Under the pieces are notes generated by a model. It was not told the DNA's origin and ran no database searches. It saw only the letters and a list, made by a program, of their open reading frames with translations. A DNA stretch of 64,000 bases, taken from assembly GCF_018101125.2 (NCBI RefSeq), contig NZ_JAELVF020000001.1, positions 3,930,722 to 3,994,721 of the forward strand. Direction: 5' to 3'. A program made the translations under genes and the position numbers. The DNA comes from Streptomyces tardus (lineage in GTDB: Bacteria > Actinomycetota > Actinomycetes > Streptomycetales > Streptomycetaceae). Positions 34,991 through 44,981 of this stretch are shown one piece after another. How positions within the stretch are numbered: the stretch's first letter is position 1; each line of letters starts with the position of its first letter.

Positions 34991-37900
34991 GTGAGTTCGT
35001 ACCCGAAGTCCCCCGCGTACCGATTGGTGCGCACTCCGCCGGTCAAGGTCGGTCTACCTCGTCTGGACGCAACGCAGCGCGCTGTGGTTGACCACACCGG
35101 CGGACCTTTGCTGGTGCTCGCCGGTCCGGGCACGGGCAAGACGACGACACTCGTCGAATCGGTCGCGGCGCGCGTGGCGGAGGGGGCCGACCCCTCGCGG
35201 ATCCTGGTGCTCACCTTCAGCCGCAGGGCCGCGGTGGAGCTCCGCGACCGGATGGCCGCCCGGCTGGAGGGCGGTGCACCGCAGGCGACGACGTTCCACT
35301 CGTACTGCTACGCGCTGGTCCGTGCCCATCAGGAGGCCGACCGCTTCGCCGAGCCGCTGCGGCTGCTCTCCGGCCCCGAACAGGACCTCTACATCAGGGA
35401 GTTGCTCGCCGGGCAGCAGGAGCTGGCGCGCGGTGGCCGGGTGCGCACCCGCTGGCCGGACGAGTTGCGCGCGTGTCTGACCACCCGCGGCTTCGCCGAC
35501 GAGGTCCGCGCCGTGCTGGCGCGCAGCCGTGAGCTGGGACTCGGCCCCGAGCAGCTGACGGGGTTCGCCGCCCGGGCCGGTCGTCCCGACTGGTCCGCTG
35601 CGGCGTCCTTCCTCGCTGAGTACCTGGACGTGCTCGATCTCCAGGGCGTCGTGGACTACGCCGAGCTGGTGCACCGCGCGGTCCTGCTCGCCGAGCGCCA
35701 GGGCCCGCAGGGCGCCGCGGAGACCCTCGCCCGGGCGTACGACGCGATCTACCTGGACGAGTACCAGGACACCGACCCCGCGCAGGTACGGCTGGTGCGC
35801 GCCCTGGTGGGTGCGCCGGAGCGCGCCCGTACGGTGGTCGCCCTCGGCGATCCGGACCAGTCGATCTACGCCTTCCGCGGCGCGGACGTGAACGGGATCC
35901 TCGACTTCCCCCACACCTTCCGACGCCCGGACGGGTCCCCCGCCCGCGTCGCCGTGCTGCGCACCAGCCGCCGCGCGCCCGCACGGGTGCTCGCCGCCGG
36001 CCGGGAGCTGGCCCGGCGCATGCCGCTGCCGCGGCTGCCCGCCGACGCCGTACGGGCGCACCGCTCGCTCACCGCGAGCCGGCCCGGTGGGCGGGTGCAG
36101 GTGTACACCTGCCCGACCCAGGGCGCGGAGCGGGACACCGTCGCCGACGTACTGCGCCGGGCGCACCTGGAAGAGGGCGTGCCGTGGTCACAGATGGCAG
36201 TGCTGGTGCGCGCCGGCGAGCGGACGATCCCCGGACTGCGGCGGTCGCTGATCTCCGCGGGGGTTCCTCTGGACGTCGCCGGTGACGATCTGCCGCTGCG
36301 GCGCGAGCCGGCCGTGGCGCCGCTGCTCACCGCGTTGCGGGCGGTCGCCGAGGCGGCTGCCGCGGACTCCGAGGAGCGTACGGAGGACGGGAGTTCGGGG
36401 GAGCCCGGCGACCCGGCGGATTCGGCGGATCCGGGAGCTGCCGGGTACGCGTCGCAGGGATCCGCGGACGTCGGTACGGCGGCGCAGGCTCCCTGCTGGT
36501 TGGACACCGAGACCGCGCTCACCCTGCTGGCCTCTCCGCTCGGCGGGATGGACGCCGCCGACCTGCGCCGCCTGGGCCGGGCGCTGCGGGAGGAGGAACG
36601 TGCCGCCGGGCACCCCGTGCCCAGGCCCTCGGACGAACTGCTGGCCCGCGCGCTCGCCGAGCCGGAGCGTCTCGTCGCCCAGGAGCGGAGCCATGCGCAG
36701 GGCGCCCATCGGCTCGGCCTGCTCCTGCGCAAGGCGCGGGAGTTGCTGGCCGGCGGCGGTACGGCCGAGGCGGCGCTGTGGGAGTTGTGGGACGGCACCG
36801 GGTGGCCCCAGCGGCTGGAGCGCACCGCCCGTCGGGGCGGCGCCGCGGGCCGGCACGCGGACCGCGACCTGGACGCGCACTGCACGCTCTTCGAGATCGC
36901 CGCCCGCGCCGAGGAGCGCACCGGCGGTCGCGGCGCGCTCAACCTCCTGGAGGAGCTGGACGCCCAGGACATCGCCGCCGACACGCTCGCGGGCCGCGCG
37001 GTGCGGCCCGACGCCGTACGGCTGATGACCGCGCACCGCGCCAAGGGGCTGGAGTGGTCGCTGGTGGTGGCGGCAGGTGTACAGGAGGGGCTCTGGCCGG
37101 ATCTGCGCCGCCGTGGCTCGCTGCTGGAGGCCGACCGGATAGGGCCCACCGGTCTCGCCGAGCCGATGGCGGCCGGTGCGCTGCTGGCCGAGGAGCGTCG
37201 CCTGTTCTACGTCGCGGCCACCCGGGCGAAGGAGCGGCTGGTGGTCACCGCGGTGCGCGCGGCTGCCGAGGACGGCGATCAACCCTCTCGGTTTCTCCAG
37301 GAGTTGGGGGTCGAGCCGAAGGACAGCACAGTGCGGCCACCGCGTCCGCTGTCGGTCGCGGCGCTGGTCGCGGAGCTGCGGGCCACCACCGTCGACCCCC
37401 GGGCGAGCGAGGCGCTGCGCACCGCAGCCGCCGAACGCCTCGCCACCCTCGCCGACCTGAGGGACGACGACGGCAACCCGCTCGTTCCCGTGGCTCATCC
37501 GCAGCGCTGGTGGGGGCTGTACGAACCGACGCGCAGCGAGGTCCCGCTGCGCGATCCGCAGCAGCCGGTGGCGCTCTCCGGCAGTGCGCTGGGGCAGTTG
37601 GTGGACGCCTGCTCGCTCCAGTGGTTCCTCGGTCGCGAGGTGCGCGCCGAGGAGCCCGCCACCGCGGCACAGGGCTTCGGCAACGTCGTCCACGTACTCG
37701 CGGACGAGGTCGCCTCGGGCACCACTCCGGCCGATCTGGACGTGCTGCTCGCCCGGCTCGACTCGGTGTGGGACGCGCTCGCCTTCGACGCGCCGTGGAA
37801 ATCGCACCAGGAGCGCGACAGCGCCCGCGCCGCTCTGGAGCGCTTTCTGCGCTGGCACGTGCTCGACCGCGGCGGGCGCCGGGCCGTGGCGAGCGAGCGC

Positions 37901-38545
37901 GAGTTCGACGTGACGCTCGCCGCCGGCGAGGTGCGGGTACGCGTGCGCGGGACAGTGGACCGGATCGAGGAGGACGGCGACGGGCGGGTGTACGTCGTGG
38001 ACTTCAAGACCGGAGCGGCCAAACCGACCGCGGCCGAAGTAGACCGTCATCCGCAACTGGCGGTCTATCAACGGGCGCTGCAGGAGCTCTCGCCGGAGGC
38101 GGAACCCGGCGGTGCCGAGCTGGTGCATCTGCGGCTCGGCGCGCCTAAGCGGGACGGCGGTGACACGCTCCCCGCGGTCCAGCGCCAGGAACCGCTGCCG
38201 CAGGCCCGTACGGACGGGGACGGGGAGGCGCGTACGGAGCTGCAGGCGCGTACGGAGCCGGAGCCGGGGAGCCCGGAGGCCCCGGACCCGGCGGGCGGGG
38301 CCGGCAGCGGCGAGGGGACGGCCGCCGGGCCGGCTGCTGCCGCAGCCGAGGAGGCGGCCGGGGCGCCGGAGCAGGGTTCGGCCGGGGCGCCGGAGCGGGA
38401 CGACTGGCTGGGCGGCCTGTTGGCGACCGCCGCCGGCCGTGTACTGGAGGAGCGCTTCACCCCCACACCGGGGCGGCAGTGCGCGAACTGCTCCTTCCGC
38501 GCGGCGTGCAGCGCACGGCCGGAGGGCCGCCAGACCGTGGAGTGA
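34991..38545 (+). CDS. adnA: AdnA: UvrD-type helicase fused to a RecB-type nuclease
   Basis: This 1184-residue protein is one half of the AdnAB-type DNA end-resection machine. The N-terminal UvrD-like motor has Walker A GPGTGKTT (residues 45-52), Walker B DEYQDTD (D256, E257) and GDPDQSIYAFRG. The C-terminal nuclease has VVDFKTG (D1004, K1006) and QLAVYQRAL. Four cysteines, C874 and then C1164, C1167 and C1173 (CxxCx5C), match the iron-sulfur clamp of AddB-type nucleases. About 80 low-complexity residues are inserted before the last three Cys. AdnAB resects double-strand breaks in mycobacteria, and gene order matches Rv3202c-Rv3201c. The start is the GTG at 34991. Confidence 0.9.
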   Translation: MSSYPKSPAYRLVRTPPVKVGLPRLDATQRAVVDHTGGPLLVLAGPGTGKTTTLVESVAARVAEGADPSRILVLTFSRRAAVELRDRMAARLEGGAPQATTFHSYCYALVRAHQEADRFAEPLRLLSGPEQDLYIRELLAGQQELARGGRVRTRWPDELRACLTTRGFADEVRAVLARSRELGLGPEQLTGFAARAGRPDWSAAASFLAEYLDVLDLQGVVDYAELVHRAVLLAERQGPQGAAETLARAYDAIYLDEYQDTDPAQVRLVRALVGAPERARTVVALGDPDQSIYAFRGADVNGILDFPHTFRRPDGSPARVAVLRTSRRAPARVLAAGRELARRMPLPRLPADAVRAHRSLTASRPGGRVQVYTCPTQGAERDTVADVLRRAHLEEGVPWSQMAVLVRAGERTIPGLRRSLISAGVPLDVAGDDLPLRREPAVAPLLTALRAVAEAAAADSEERTEDGSSGEPGDPADSADPGAAGYASQGSADVGTAAQAPCWLDTETALTLLASPLGGMDAADLRRLGRALREEERAAGHPVPRPSDELLARALAEPERLVAQERSHAQGAHRLGLLLRKARELLAGGGTAEAALWELWDGTGWPQRLERTARRGGAAGRHADRDLDAHCTLFEIAARAEERTGGRGALNLLEELDAQDIAADTLAGRAVRPDAVRLMTAHRAKGLEWSLVVAAGVQEGLWPDLRRRGSLLEADRIGPTGLAEPMAAGALLAEERRLFYVAATRAKERLVVTAVRAAAEDGDQPSRFLQELGVEPKDSTVRPPRPLSVAALVAELRATTVDPRASEALRTAAAERLATLADLRDDDGNPLVPVAHPQRWWGLYEPTRSEVPLRDPQQPVALSGSALGQLVDACSLQWFLGREVRAEEPATAAQGFGNVVHVLADEVASGTTPADLDVLLARLDSVWDALAFDAPWKSHQERDSARAALERFLRWHVLDRGGRRAVASEREFDVTLAAGEVRVRVRGTVDRIEEDGDGRVYVVDFKTGAAKPTAAEVDRHPQLAVYQRALQELSPEAEPGGAELVHLRLGAPKRDGGDTLPAVQRQEPLPQARTDGDGEARTELQARTEPEPGSPEAPDPAGGAGSGEGTAAGPAAAAAEEAAGAPEQGSAGAPERDDWLGGLLATAAGRVLEERFTPTPGRQCANCSFRAACSARPEGRQTVE

Positions 38546-38590
38546 CACGCCAGACCGCGGAGTGACACGCCCGCCCGTGGAGTGACACGC
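38531..38590. repeat. Three 20-bp tandem repeats across the adnA stop codon
   Basis: Units at 38531-38550, 38551-38570 and 38571-38590 share GGAGTGACACGC, and the first contains the adnA stop. The repeat multiplies the stop region into the 184-bp spacer before adnB. Confidence 0.85.
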
Positions 38591-38729
38591 CCGCCCGCGC
38601 CCACCCGCCGTGGCTGCACCGGGCCGGTGCCGACTGCACCGACCCAAGTGCCGCCGCGCCACGGGCTGTTGGACGCGGGTGCTGACCGGCGGCGTTCGCT
38701 GTCAGCGCCCTCGGCTACGGTCTCTACTC

Positions 38730-41700
38730 GTGGCACAGCTCGACCGACCCGACCAGCTCAAGGAGCTGCTCGGTATCCCGTTCACCCCGGAGCAGCTGGC
38801 GTGCATCACCGCGCCGCCCGCTCCGCAGGTCATCGTGGCCGGCGCCGGTTCGGGGAAGACCACGGTGATGGCGGCCCGTGTGGTGTGGCTGGTCGGCACC
38901 GGGCAGGTCGCGCCGGAGCAGGTGCTGGGGCTGACGTTCACCAACAAGGCCGCCGCGGAGCTGGCCGAGCGCGTACGCAGAGCGCTCACCAGCGCCGGAG
39001 TGCTGGGCGAGGCCGCGCTGCCGCCCGGGGCGCCGGTCGGGGGAGCGGGGTTCGGGCCGCAGGAGCCGGTGGGCGAGCCGGCGATCTCCACCTACCACGC
39101 GTTCGCGGGGCGGCTGCTGAAGGACCACGGGCTGCGGCTCGGCGTGGAGCCCAGCGCCCGGCTGCTCGCCGATGCGACCAGGTTCCAGCTGGCCGCTGCC
39201 GTGCTCCGCTCCGCGCCCGGTCCCTACGAGTCCCTCACCAGATCGCTCGGGACGCTGGTGAGCGAGCTGCTGGCGCTGGACGGCGAGTTGGCCGAGCACC
39301 TGGTCGCGCCGGAGCAGCTGCGCGAGCACGACACCGAGCTGCTGGCGCTGCTGGAGAGCGGGGAGGTCAGGCTCACCAACGTCGCGCTGCGCCAGGTGCC
39401 GCGCACGGTCCGGGGGCGGTTGGAGCTGCTCGGGCTGGTCGAGGAGTACCGCAGCCGCAAACACCGTCGCGAGCTGCTGGACTTCGGCGACCAGATCGCG
39501 GTGGCCGCCCGGCTGGCCCGGGACGTGCCGGAGGTGGGGCGGCTGCTGCGCGAGGAGTACGCCGTCGTCCTGCTCGACGAGTACCAGGACACCTCGGTGG
39601 CCCAACGCATCCTGCTCGCCGGGCTGTTCGGCGGCGACGGGCACCCCGTGACGGCGGTCGGCGACCCGTGCCAGGCGATCTACGGATGGCGCGGCGCCTC
39701 CGTCGCCAACCTCGACGACTTCCCACTGCACTTCCCGGCACGCGACGGCAGCCCGGCCGACCGCTACTCGCTCAGCGAGAACCGCCGCAGCGGTGGCCTT
39801 CTGCTCTCGCTGGCCAACGAGCTCGCCCTGCCGCTGCGCGAGCGCCACCAGGGTGTGCACGCACTGCGCCCGGCGCCCGGCGCGGAGGCCGACGGACGTG
39901 CCCGCTGTGCGCTGCTGCCCACCCACGCCGAGGAGTTGGAGTGGCTCGGCGACTCTCTCGCGCACCTGGTGCGCACCGGCACGCCCCCCGGCGAGATCGC
40001 GGTGCTGTGCCGGGGCGCCGCCGACTTCGCCGAGATCCAGTCCGTGCTGACGGCCCGCGGCCTGCCGGTCGAGGTCGTCGGCCTCTCCGGTCTGCTGCAC
40101 CTGCCCGAGGTCGCCGATCTGGTGGCCATGTGCGAGGTCCTCCAGGACCCCACGGCCAACGCCTCGCTCGTACGGCTGCTGGCCGGTCCGCGGTGGCGGA
40201 TCGGGCCCCGCGATCTGGCGCTGCTCGGCCGCAGGGCCCGGCTGCTGCTGCCACCGCGCGGTGGCCGTGACGAGGACGCCGACCAGCGGCTGGCCGCGGC
40301 GGTCGAGGGCACGGATCCGGCCGAGGTGCTCTCCCTGGCGGACGCGCTGGACACCTTCCTCGAGGCAGAGGGGCACGAGGACGAGCTGCCGTTCTCGCGG
40401 GCGGCGAGGGTGCGGTTCGCGCGGTTCGCGGCCGAGATCAGGGAGTTGCGCAGGTCGCTCGCCGATCCGCTGATGGACGTGCTGCACCGCGTACTGTCGG
40501 CGACCGGTCTGGAGGTCGAACTGGCCGCCTCCCCGCACGCGTTGGCGGCCAGACGCAGGGAGACGCTGGGCCAGTTCCTGGACGTGGCGGCCGGCTTCGC
40601 CTCGTTGGAGGGCGAGAGCACCCTGCTGGCGTTCCTGGGTTTCCTGCGGATGGCCGAGCGCTACGACAAGGGCATGGACAGCTCCCTGCCCGGCGGCGAG
40701 GAAACCGTCAAGGTCCTGACCGCGCACCGTTCCAAGGGCCTCGAATGGGATGTGGTCGCCGCTCCCGGGCTGGTCAGCGGCCAGTTCCCGAGCAGCAGGG
40801 GCCAGACGTCCTGGCTGACCGGCGCCGGCGTACTGCCCCACCCGCTGCGCGGGGACGCCCCGACGCTGCCGGAGCTGGGGGGCTGGACCGCCAAGGACCG
40901 CACGCGCTACGACACCGCCCTCACCGATCACCAGGCGACCGAGGAACTGCGCCTGGGCTATGTGACGTTCACCCGGCCGCGCTCGCTGCTGCTGGCGTCC
41001 GGCCACTGGTGGGGGCCTTCGCAGAAGAAGCCGCGCGGCCCGTCGGCCTTCCTGGAGGCGGTCCGCGCACATGTGGAGTCGCAGCCCGCGCACGGTGAGG
41101 TGGAGGAGTGGGCGCCGCCGCCCGGCGAGGACGAGGAGAACCCGGCCCTCGCCGCGGAGGCGGAGGAGCGGCGCTGGCCCATGCCGCTGGACGCGCAGGC
41201 GCTGGCGCGTCGGCGCACCGCGGCAGCAATGGTGCTCGACCGGCTGGAATCCGGTCCCGTACGGCAGCCGGGTGAGACGGACGCGTACGGGCAGGAGCCC
41301 GTCGGCACCGGCCGGTTGCCGCACCCGCGCGGGGAGCCGCGCGAGGCGGAGCCGTGCGAGGAGCACCCGCGCGGGAAGGAGTACCGCCGTCGGGAGGCAG
41401 AGCCGGGCCGTGCGACCGATGCTGCGGAGGCCGAGGGCCTCACCCCCGAGGAGCGTCGGCTCGCGGCCTCCTGGGATCGCGATCTGACAGCTCTCGCCGG
41501 TGAGTTGCGCCGCGCCCGCCGCCGGGTGCACGAGGTGGAGCTGCCGCCCTCACTGACCGCCTCCCAGCTGATGCGGCTGAACGCCGACCCCGAGCGGTTC
41601 GCACGCGAGCTGGTGAGGCCGATGCCGCGCCCCCCGCAGCCGGACGCCGCCCGGCGCGGCATCCGGTTCCACGCCTGGATCGAGTCGCGATTCGAGGAGC

Positions 41701-42269
41701 TGACCCTGCCGATGCTCGGCCCCGAGGAGCTGCCGGGCGCCGGCGATCACGGGTCGGACACCGAGCCCGTGGAGATCGCGGACGAGCGTGAGCTCGCCGC
41801 GCTCAAGGAGGCGTTCGGCCGTACTCCGTACGCGGACCGCACCCCCTGGGCGGTCGAGGAGCCCTTCCAGCTGGTGCTCGCCGGGCGGGTGGTGCGCGGC
41901 CGTATCGACGCGGTCTACCGGGACGAAGAGGGCTTCGAGATCGTCGACTGGAAGACCGGCCGCCGCCGTGCCGCCGACCCCCTCCAGCTCTCGATCTACC
42001 GGCTCGCCTGGGCGGAGCGTCACGGGCTGCCGCTGGATGCCGTGCGCGCGGCGTTCGTCCACGTCAGAAGCGGAGAGGTGGTCCGTCCCGCCGGGCTCCC
42101 CGGCAGACAGGAGCTGGAGCGACTGCTGCTGACCGGCAGCGCGCGGGAGCAGCCGGAGGAGCCGCCGGAGGATCCCGGCGCGGTGGCCCCGGTGCCGAGC
42201 GGCGACCCGTACGGCAGGACCGGACCCGACCCCGGGGCGGGCGACCGGCGCCCCCCGTCGGCCGGATAG
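38730..42269 (+). CDS. adnB: AdnB: UvrD-type helicase fused to a RecB-type nuclease
   Basis: This 1179-residue partner of AdnA has Walker A GAGSGKTT (residues 38-45), Walker B DEYQDTS (D283, E284), GDPCQAIYGWRG and the late motor motif VKVLTAHRSKGLEWD. The C-terminal nuclease keeps IVDWKTG (D1073, K1075) and QLSIYRLAWA, but lacks the Cys set seen in AdnA. A low-complexity insert of about 70 residues lies between motor and nuclease. In mycobacteria AdnB is the leading motor of the heterodimer. The GTG at 38730 was chosen because it starts just before the conserved Q-motif region (FTPEQLACIT). It is followed by a peptidase after 9 bases. Confidence 0.9.
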   Translation: MAQLDRPDQLKELLGIPFTPEQLACITAPPAPQVIVAGAGSGKTTVMAARVVWLVGTGQVAPEQVLGLTFTNKAAAELAERVRRALTSAGVLGEAALPPGAPVGGAGFGPQEPVGEPAISTYHAFAGRLLKDHGLRLGVEPSARLLADATRFQLAAAVLRSAPGPYESLTRSLGTLVSELLALDGELAEHLVAPEQLREHDTELLALLESGEVRLTNVALRQVPRTVRGRLELLGLVEEYRSRKHRRELLDFGDQIAVAARLARDVPEVGRLLREEYAVVLLDEYQDTSVAQRILLAGLFGGDGHPVTAVGDPCQAIYGWRGASVANLDDFPLHFPARDGSPADRYSLSENRRSGGLLLSLANELALPLRERHQGVHALRPAPGAEADGRARCALLPTHAEELEWLGDSLAHLVRTGTPPGEIAVLCRGAADFAEIQSVLTARGLPVEVVGLSGLLHLPEVADLVAMCEVLQDPTANASLVRLLAGPRWRIGPRDLALLGRRARLLLPPRGGRDEDADQRLAAAVEGTDPAEVLSLADALDTFLEAEGHEDELPFSRAARVRFARFAAEIRELRRSLADPLMDVLHRVLSATGLEVELAASPHALAARRRETLGQFLDVAAGFASLEGESTLLAFLGFLRMAERYDKGMDSSLPGGEETVKVLTAHRSKGLEWDVVAAPGLVSGQFPSSRGQTSWLTGAGVLPHPLRGDAPTLPELGGWTAKDRTRYDTALTDHQATEELRLGYVTFTRPRSLLLASGHWWGPSQKKPRGPSAFLEAVRAHVESQPAHGEVEEWAPPPGEDEENPALAAEAEERRWPMPLDAQALARRRTAAAMVLDRLESGPVRQPGETDAYGQEPVGTGRLPHPRGEPREAEPCEEHPRGKEYRRREAEPGRATDAAEAEGLTPEERRLAASWDRDLTALAGELRRARRRVHEVELPPSLTASQLMRLNADPERFARELVRPMPRPPQPDAARRGIRFHAWIESRFEELTLPMLGPEELPGAGDHGSDTEPVEIADERELAALKEAFGRTPYADRTPWAVEEPFQLVLAGRVVRGRIDAVYRDEEGFEIVDWKTGRRRAADPLQLSIYRLAWAERHGLPLDAVRAAFVHVRSGEVVRPAGLPGRQELERLLLTGSAREQPEEPPEDPGAVAPVPSGDPYGRTGPDPGAGDRRPPSAG

Positions 42270-42278
42270 GCTCGAAGG

Positions 42279-43709
42279 ATGAGCGACACCCCGGACAGCG
42301 CCGTCCGCGACGCCGTGACGAGCGGGTTTCCCCGTTTCCTCGACGAGCTGCGGGAGTGGCTGCGCATCCCCTCGGTCTCCGCCGATCCGGAGCGCGCGGC
42401 CGACGTGGACCGCAGCGCCCGATGGCTGGCCGAGTCGCTGCGCCGCACCGGTTTTCCGACGGTGGAGGTCTGGGAGACCGAGGGGCTTCCCGCGGTCTTC
42501 GCGCACTGGCCGGCCGCCGAGGCGGACGCCCCGACCGTGCTCGTCTACGGCCACCACGACGTACAGCCCGCCGAACGCGGCGACGGCTGGCAGTCCGACC
42601 CCTTCCAACCGACCGAGCGCGAGGGGCGTCTCTTCGCCAGGGGCGCGGCGGACGACAAAGGCCAGGTCTACTTCCACACCCTCGGCGTCACCGCCCACCT
42701 CGCCGCCACCGGCCGCACCGCTCCCGCCGTCGGGCTGAAGCTGCTGATCGAGGGCGAGGAGGAGTCCGGTTCGCCGCACTTCCCCGCCCTCGTCCGTGCG
42801 CACGCCGGCCGGCTGGAGTGCGACGCCGCCCTGATCTCCGACACCGGAATGTGGGCGGCCGACACCCCGACCGTGTGCACCGGGATGCGTGGGCTCATCG
42901 ACTGCCAGATCGATCTGAGCGGCCCGGCCCAGGACATCCACTCCGGTTCCTTCGGCGGCGCGGTGCCCAACCCGGCGGAGGCTGCGGCGACGCTGGCCGC
43001 GGCGCTGCACGACGACCGCCGCCGGGTCACTGTCTCCGGCTTCTACGACGGGATCGTCGAACTCACCGAGGAGGAGCGGCGCCTCTTCGCAGAGCTGCCT
43101 TTCGACGAGGCGGCGTGGCTGCGCACCGCCCACAGCGGCGCCACACTCGGCGAGGAGGGCTACTCCACGCTGGAGCGGATCTGGGCGCGCCCCACCGCGG
43201 AGGTGAACGGCATCGGCGGCGGCTACCAGGGGCCGGGCGGCAAGACGATCGTCCCGGCGACAGCACAGCTCAAGCTCTCCTTCCGCACGGTCGCCGGCCA
43301 GGACCAGGAGAAGATCCAGCAGTCGTTGCGCGAATGGGTGGCCGCCACGCTGCCGACCGGTGTCCGGTACGAACTGACCTTCTGGGGCGCTACCCGCCCC
43401 TGTCTGACGCCGCTGGACCACCCCGCGCTGCGTTCTCTGGTGAGGGCCATGGGCCGGGCGTTCGAGCAGCCGATCCGCTTCACCAGGGAGGGCGGTTCGG
43501 GACCCGCGGCTGATCTCCAGGACATTCTGGGCGTACCGGTGCTGTTCCTGGGTATCTCCATCCCCTCCGACGGCTGGCATGCACCCGACGAGAAGGTGGA
43601 GATCGACCTTCTGCGCAAGGGGGCCGAGGCCGCGGCGTACCTCTGGGAGGAGCTGGGCGCCCACCCGCGTCCCGCAACCGCGCGGCGGCCCACCACGCCC
43701 GGACCGTGA
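42279..43709 (+). CDS. M20-family metallopeptidase (dipeptidase)
   Basis: This 476-residue cytoplasmic M20 dipeptidase shows the metal-binding motifs GHHDVQP, ARGAADDKGQ and the catalytic EGEEESGS, with a dimerisation domain in the middle. It probably hydrolyses dipeptides or acylated amino acids with two zinc ions. It starts nine bases after adnB, so it is likely co-transcribed with the repair genes. There is no functional link known to me. Confidence 0.92.
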   Translation: MSDTPDSAVRDAVTSGFPRFLDELREWLRIPSVSADPERAADVDRSARWLAESLRRTGFPTVEVWETEGLPAVFAHWPAAEADAPTVLVYGHHDVQPAERGDGWQSDPFQPTEREGRLFARGAADDKGQVYFHTLGVTAHLAATGRTAPAVGLKLLIEGEEESGSPHFPALVRAHAGRLECDAALISDTGMWAADTPTVCTGMRGLIDCQIDLSGPAQDIHSGSFGGAVPNPAEAAATLAAALHDDRRRVTVSGFYDGIVELTEEERRLFAELPFDEAAWLRTAHSGATLGEEGYSTLERIWARPTAEVNGIGGGYQGPGGKTIVPATAQLKLSFRTVAGQDQEKIQQSLREWVAATLPTGVRYELTFWGATRPCLTPLDHPALRSLVRAMGRAFEQPIRFTREGGSGPAADLQDILGVPVLFLGISIPSDGWHAPDEKVEIDLLRKGAEAAAYLWEELGAHPRPATARRPTTPGP

Positions 43710-43778
43710 ACCCGGTGTCCGCCCGAGCACGAGCAGCAGTCAGACCGCCCGCGAGTTCCACAGGGAGCAGAGACCGCA

Positions 43779-44720
43779 GTGACCTCCAGGACCGCCCGTA
43801 CCATCGCCCACCAGGTGCCGCTGACCGTGAACGGCGGCATCGACCGGGGTGCGAACCACCGGCTCGACGAGGCGTGGCTCGGCGCCGCCTGGAGTCACCC
43901 GAGCACCCGCTGCTTCGTGGTCTCCGACGGCCGCGCGCTGGTCGTGGACACCGACGACGGGCGCACCGAGCTGGTGACCACACCCTCGTTCGAGGCTCCC
44001 TTCACCGAGGCCCACCGGTACTTCCTGGGGACCGGGACCGACGGCGTCCGCTACTTCGCGCTCCAGAAGGACACCCTTCCGGGGCGCATGGACGACGACG
44101 CCAGACCGGCCGGTCTGCGGGAGGCGGGCGCCCTTCTCGGGCCGCGTGACAGTGAACTCCTGGTGCACGCGGTCGCGTTGGAGAACTGGCAGCGGATGCA
44201 CCGCTTCTGCTCCCGCTGCGGCGAACGCACGACGATCGCGGCGGCCGGTCACGTTCGCCGGTGCCTGGCGTGCGGAGCGGAGCACTACCCGCGCACCGAC
44301 CCCTCCGTCATCATGCTCGTCACCGACGACCGGGACCGTGCGCTCCTGGGCCGGCAGGTGCACTGGCCGGAGGGCCGTTTCTCCACACTGGCCGGCTTCG
44401 TCGAGCCGGGTGAGTCCATCGAACGAGCCGTGATCCGAGAGGTGTTCGAGGAGGCGGGGGTCGTCGTCGACGAGGTGGAGTACGTCGCCAGCCAGCCCTG
44501 GCCGTTCCCCAGCAGCCTGATGCTGGGCTTCATGGCGCGGGCGGGCTCCTCGGAGATTCGAGTGGACGGCGAGGAGATCGAGGAGGCGCGCTGGTTCTCC
44601 CGGGACGATCTGCGCGCTGCCATCGAGAGCGGCGTGGTCCATCCGCCCGCCGGAATCTCGATCGCGGCCCGGCTGGTCGAGCTCTGGTACGGCAAGCCGC
44701 TTCCGGTCCCGCTGCCGTAG
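43779..44720 (+). CDS. nudC: NudC: NADH pyrophosphatase / RNA deNADding Nudix hydrolase
   Basis: This 313-residue Nudix enzyme has a four-Cys zinc ribbon (FCSRCGERT and RCLACGAEH), the Nudix box GFVEPGESIERAVIREVFEEAGV within GX5EX7REUXEEXGU rules, and the NADH-specific SQPWPFPSS. NudC cleaves NAD(H) to NMN(H) and AMP and removes NAD caps from RNA 5' ends. The GTG at 43779 follows GGGAG. The mycobacterial neighbour order (Rv3199c) is the same. Confidence 0.95.
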   Translation: MTSRTARTIAHQVPLTVNGGIDRGANHRLDEAWLGAAWSHPSTRCFVVSDGRALVVDTDDGRTELVTTPSFEAPFTEAHRYFLGTGTDGVRYFALQKDTLPGRMDDDARPAGLREAGALLGPRDSELLVHAVALENWQRMHRFCSRCGERTTIAAAGHVRRCLACGAEHYPRTDPSVIMLVTDDRDRALLGRQVHWPEGRFSTLAGFVEPGESIERAVIREVFEEAGVVVDEVEYVASQPWPFPSSLMLGFMARAGSSEIRVDGEEIEEARWFSRDDLRAAIESGVVHPPAGISIAARLVELWYGKPLPVPLP

Positions 44721-44828
44721 CGCGGTGCGCACGCCGCCGGGGCCGACCACCGGATGCGGAACGGTGGTCGGGCGCGCCGACGGCAGGACGCCGCCCGGCC
44801 CCCGGACCGCCCGCCGCGGGCAGCCGCG

Positions 44829-44849
44829 GGCCGGGCCGCGAGCCCGGCC
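44829..44849. terminator. Weak hairpin between convergent nudC and mycoredoxin genes
   Basis: An 8-bp stem (44829-44836 with 44842-44849) and a 5-base loop lie 110 bases after nudC. The 44721-44981 spacer contains no supported gene. Confidence 0.45.
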
Positions 44850-44981
44850 GAGACCGCGCGCCGGAGCGGCTTGCTCGGACGGGCTCGCTCGGACCGGCTG
44901 CCGTCACCGGAACCGCTCGGACCGCGGACCGTACGGCTCGTCCGGACCCACCCCGGGCTGTCCGGGGAGGCCCGGTGCGGG

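Noticed and set aside
38531..38590. Short regular repeats as a CRISPR array
   Set aside because: Three adjacent 20-bp units without spacers and no cas genes; this is simple tandem duplication.
38724..41531. 935-codon minus-strand open frame opposite adnB
   Set aside because: Shadow of adnB, which has complete motor and nuclease motifs on the plus strand.
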